This document shows, in pieces, positions 57,935-60,000 of a DNA stretch of 60,000 bases (position 1 is the first letter of the stretch; each line of letters starts with the position of its first letter). Made by a program: the position numbers and the translations under genes. Origin of the DNA: Cryptomeria japonica (lineage: Eukaryota > Streptophyta > Pinopsida > Cupressales > Cupressaceae); assembly GCF_030272615.1 (NCBI RefSeq), contig NC_081412.1, positions 20,563,932 to 20,623,931 of the forward strand. Reading direction: 5' to 3'. Below the pieces are notes generated by a model. It worked only from the letters and a program-made list of their open reading frames with translations, was not told the origin of the DNA and did not search any database.

Positions 57935-59431
57935 TAACAGGATAATATATTGTTTTTTATTTGCCAAATTCAATGATAGCTAAGTGGCATAGCATGTATT
58001 CAATGAGGGGACAAGTTTGCGTGTAAACATTTATAATATTAAGCATAATAAGTTTTATAATTTTATTTTAAAAATTTAATAATAAAAATAGTTGGTTAGT
58101 ATTCACAATTCAAAAATGTATGTTCATAAAAGTATATATCAATAAAATTATAAAATAATTAAAAATTAAGTACATGTTGTTGTATTAGGTAATAGTGATA
58201 GAAGATTTTTTGTCTTAGAAAAGTTAATCAAACATATTTATATAATATATTTAGAATTATCCATGTTTTTTAAAATACAAATTAATCATACATAATAAGA
58301 AGAACCGAGACATCATAACATTGTGTAAATTTTAATATTAACAACAAACTTTAAATCTTTAGATTTAACATTGAAGGTGAGTTTATCACCATAACCTACT
58401 TTAATAAATAAATAAATCCTCACAAGGACAAACCAATCCTAAAACCATTTCTACATATTTTAGGAAATGACTTGATATATTCATAATATCTTGAGATGGT
58501 TTGAGCAACAAATAAACCCTTGATTTTGACCAAACTAGAACTGATGAAAAGTGAATAGAAGTCAATACCCTTCCAACATTTCCTTTTATAGGGAGATATC
58601 AGTTGAAGCAATGTTTCAGAAGAATTTTCTTGGCCTCATTTCCTTCAATGACCCACTTAGCATAAAGTAGTTTACTCAAAAATGTCAATAACCTTAGCAT
58701 AAAGTAGTTTACTCAAAAATGTCAATAACCTTTGTCATGCTTGACTGTAGACAACAAATTTCCCAAGTGACTCCATTGAAGCAATGGGATATTTAACCAT
58801 TGACAAATAAAAAACTATTGATGTAATAAAATATATAAAAAAATAACACAAACAAAATCTACTCAAAAATGTTAACACAAATTATATCAAGATTACATGA
58901 TAAAATATCAATTCCTAATATTATTCCTACAATGCTACCAATACAAATAAATTATAGTTTTTAAGTGCAATTATTAATCCTTCGCCTTTTTTTTTGTTCT
59001 CCTTTTACACTACTCTAAAAATCCTCCAACACAAATCAAATCTATGAAAAAAATCTTAAAAATCATAGTTTAAAAAATCATAGTTTAAAAAAATTATTGT
59101 TTAAATTAATTTTGCATTTACACATAGATAAGTTTAAAAATCCTCATAAATCCTACACAACTAAATGAGTCTTAAGAGTGGCGTGTAACCCAAGACCACA
59201 CTAGACACTAAATTTTTAAGTGTCTTCTCATGATGTAACTCTTGCCTTCATATGTGTAGCCATGTATACTAAGCTTATTTTTTCTTAAATTGTCAAATCA
59301 TATATAGATGGTTTGTGGATAATCCATATGGGAAAAATAATATCTTTAATATCTTCTCCATCTTACTCCAATTCATTGTTTGTTTCCTACCTTTCCTTTT
59401 TCATTCTTTCTACAAGGTATCTACACATATC
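57935..59431. other. Unassigned right flank
   Basis: AT-rich sequence with no recognised gene. A perfect 37-bp tandem duplication (TTAGCATAAAGTAG...AATAACC) lies at 58657-58693 and 58694-58730. The minus-strand 63-aa frame near 58420-58611 matches nothing I know. Confidence 0.35.
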
Positions 59432-60000
59432 TGTAGACACCTAAAAATGTCTCATTAATTCTACACTAATTATTCCTCTAACTAATTAAGTAATTCTTTA
59501 TTTATTTGATTAAACTAACTATTTCTTCTAATCATCGCCCTTCAACACTTCTAATTATTCTATTTCTATTCTCAAATCATTTTAATCAATTAACCATATC
59601 TCAATTATTAATTAAATATCAATTATTTAATTAATTATGATCTTTTCCTTAGTTAAATAATCTTTATTATTTAATTAATTCTATTTCCTAAGTTTAAATA
59701 ATTTCATTTAAATTATTTAAATTAATTAACTTATTCCTCCAATTCCCCAAATTATAATTCCAACATAATTCCATCTAATTTCATTTCACATTTCTCCCAA
59801 ATTTGAATTTCAGTTCATTTCATCTAATTTCAAATCATCAAATTCACGTTTCACCAAATTTGAATTTTAAATAATTTCATGTGCATTTCAGCATTCAAAT
59901 GACCAAATTCAAATCCAAATTGAAAATGAAAATCAAATTCAATTTCAAATTCCTACAACACATGCTAAAATCAGAACTGATTGATCAAATCGGTTGTCTA
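59432..60000 (+). repeat. Candidate start of another LTR
   Basis: TGTAGACACCTAAAAATGTC at 59432 resembles a gypsy LTR start (both elements above have LTRs starting TGTAG), followed by AT-rich sequence with repeated AATTTGAATTTC-like words to the window end. No end or partner is visible, so this is tentative. Confidence 0.3.

Overview
The window reads as transposon-dense intergenic DNA of a seed plant with a large genome. Several features are plant-specific: dual-RNase-H Ty3/gypsy of the Tat/Ogre type, a plant mobile domain (PMD) open reading frame lying antisense in such an element, an L1-type LINE with a C-terminal RNase H, and Ty1/copia LTRs with ACCGGT motifs. A conifer or other gymnosperm is my best guess, but the species is inference. 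I see no host protein-coding gene, no rRNA or tRNA gene and no CRISPR.

Layout. 1-5616: minus-strand Ty1/copia element (3' LTR, RT/RNase H, integrase, protease, gag C-terminus), interrupted by a 1,117-bp TIR element (1153-2269, TSD TGCA). 5617-6735: a second, oppositely oriented copia fragment fused head to head. 6736-10671: plus-strand Tat-like gag/protease-linker remnant, its 3' region and a candidate LTR. 10672-22200: a long LTR ('LTR-B', minus), split by an almost intact 7.9-kb gag-only retrotransposon (12901-20807, TSD CCATC). 22201-22640: copia LTR fragment. 23461-24342: decayed Helitron Rep domain. 25115-28036: second LTR-B, opposite orientation. 28037-28875 and 38401-38765: AT-rich low-complexity DNA flanking an L1-type LINE (about 28876-38400) that carries a 798-bp solo copia LTR (34125-34922, TSD AATAC). 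39313-57929: an 18.6-kb Ogre/Tat element (TSD GGTAT), minus strand, with gag, protease, RT, two RNase H domains, integrase and an antisense PMD gene. 57935-60000: mostly unrecognised, perhaps the start of another LTR at 59432.

Functionally the pieces relate as hosts and parasites. The 7.9-kb element encodes Gag plus a protease-like domain without the catalytic Asp and has no RT, RNase H or integrase. It shares a primer-binding-site core and LTR start (TGTAG) with the 18.6-kb element, so I infer it is mobilised by that lineage. Most coding regions carry stops of the type C-to-T change would make (CGA to TGA, CAG to TAG), as expected for methylated DNA.

The least expected structure is a recurring one. 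Several unrelated elements carry, in non-coding parts, arrays of short CG-containing palindromic or near-palindromic boxes at spacings of about 20-35 bp: GTTCGAGCGAAC in the TIR element, AGCGCTWTTGT at both ends of the Ogre element in opposite orientation, TGYGCTAWWA in LTR-B, a GGACCA...TGGTCC hairpin in the gag-only element, and ACCGGT in the copia LTR.
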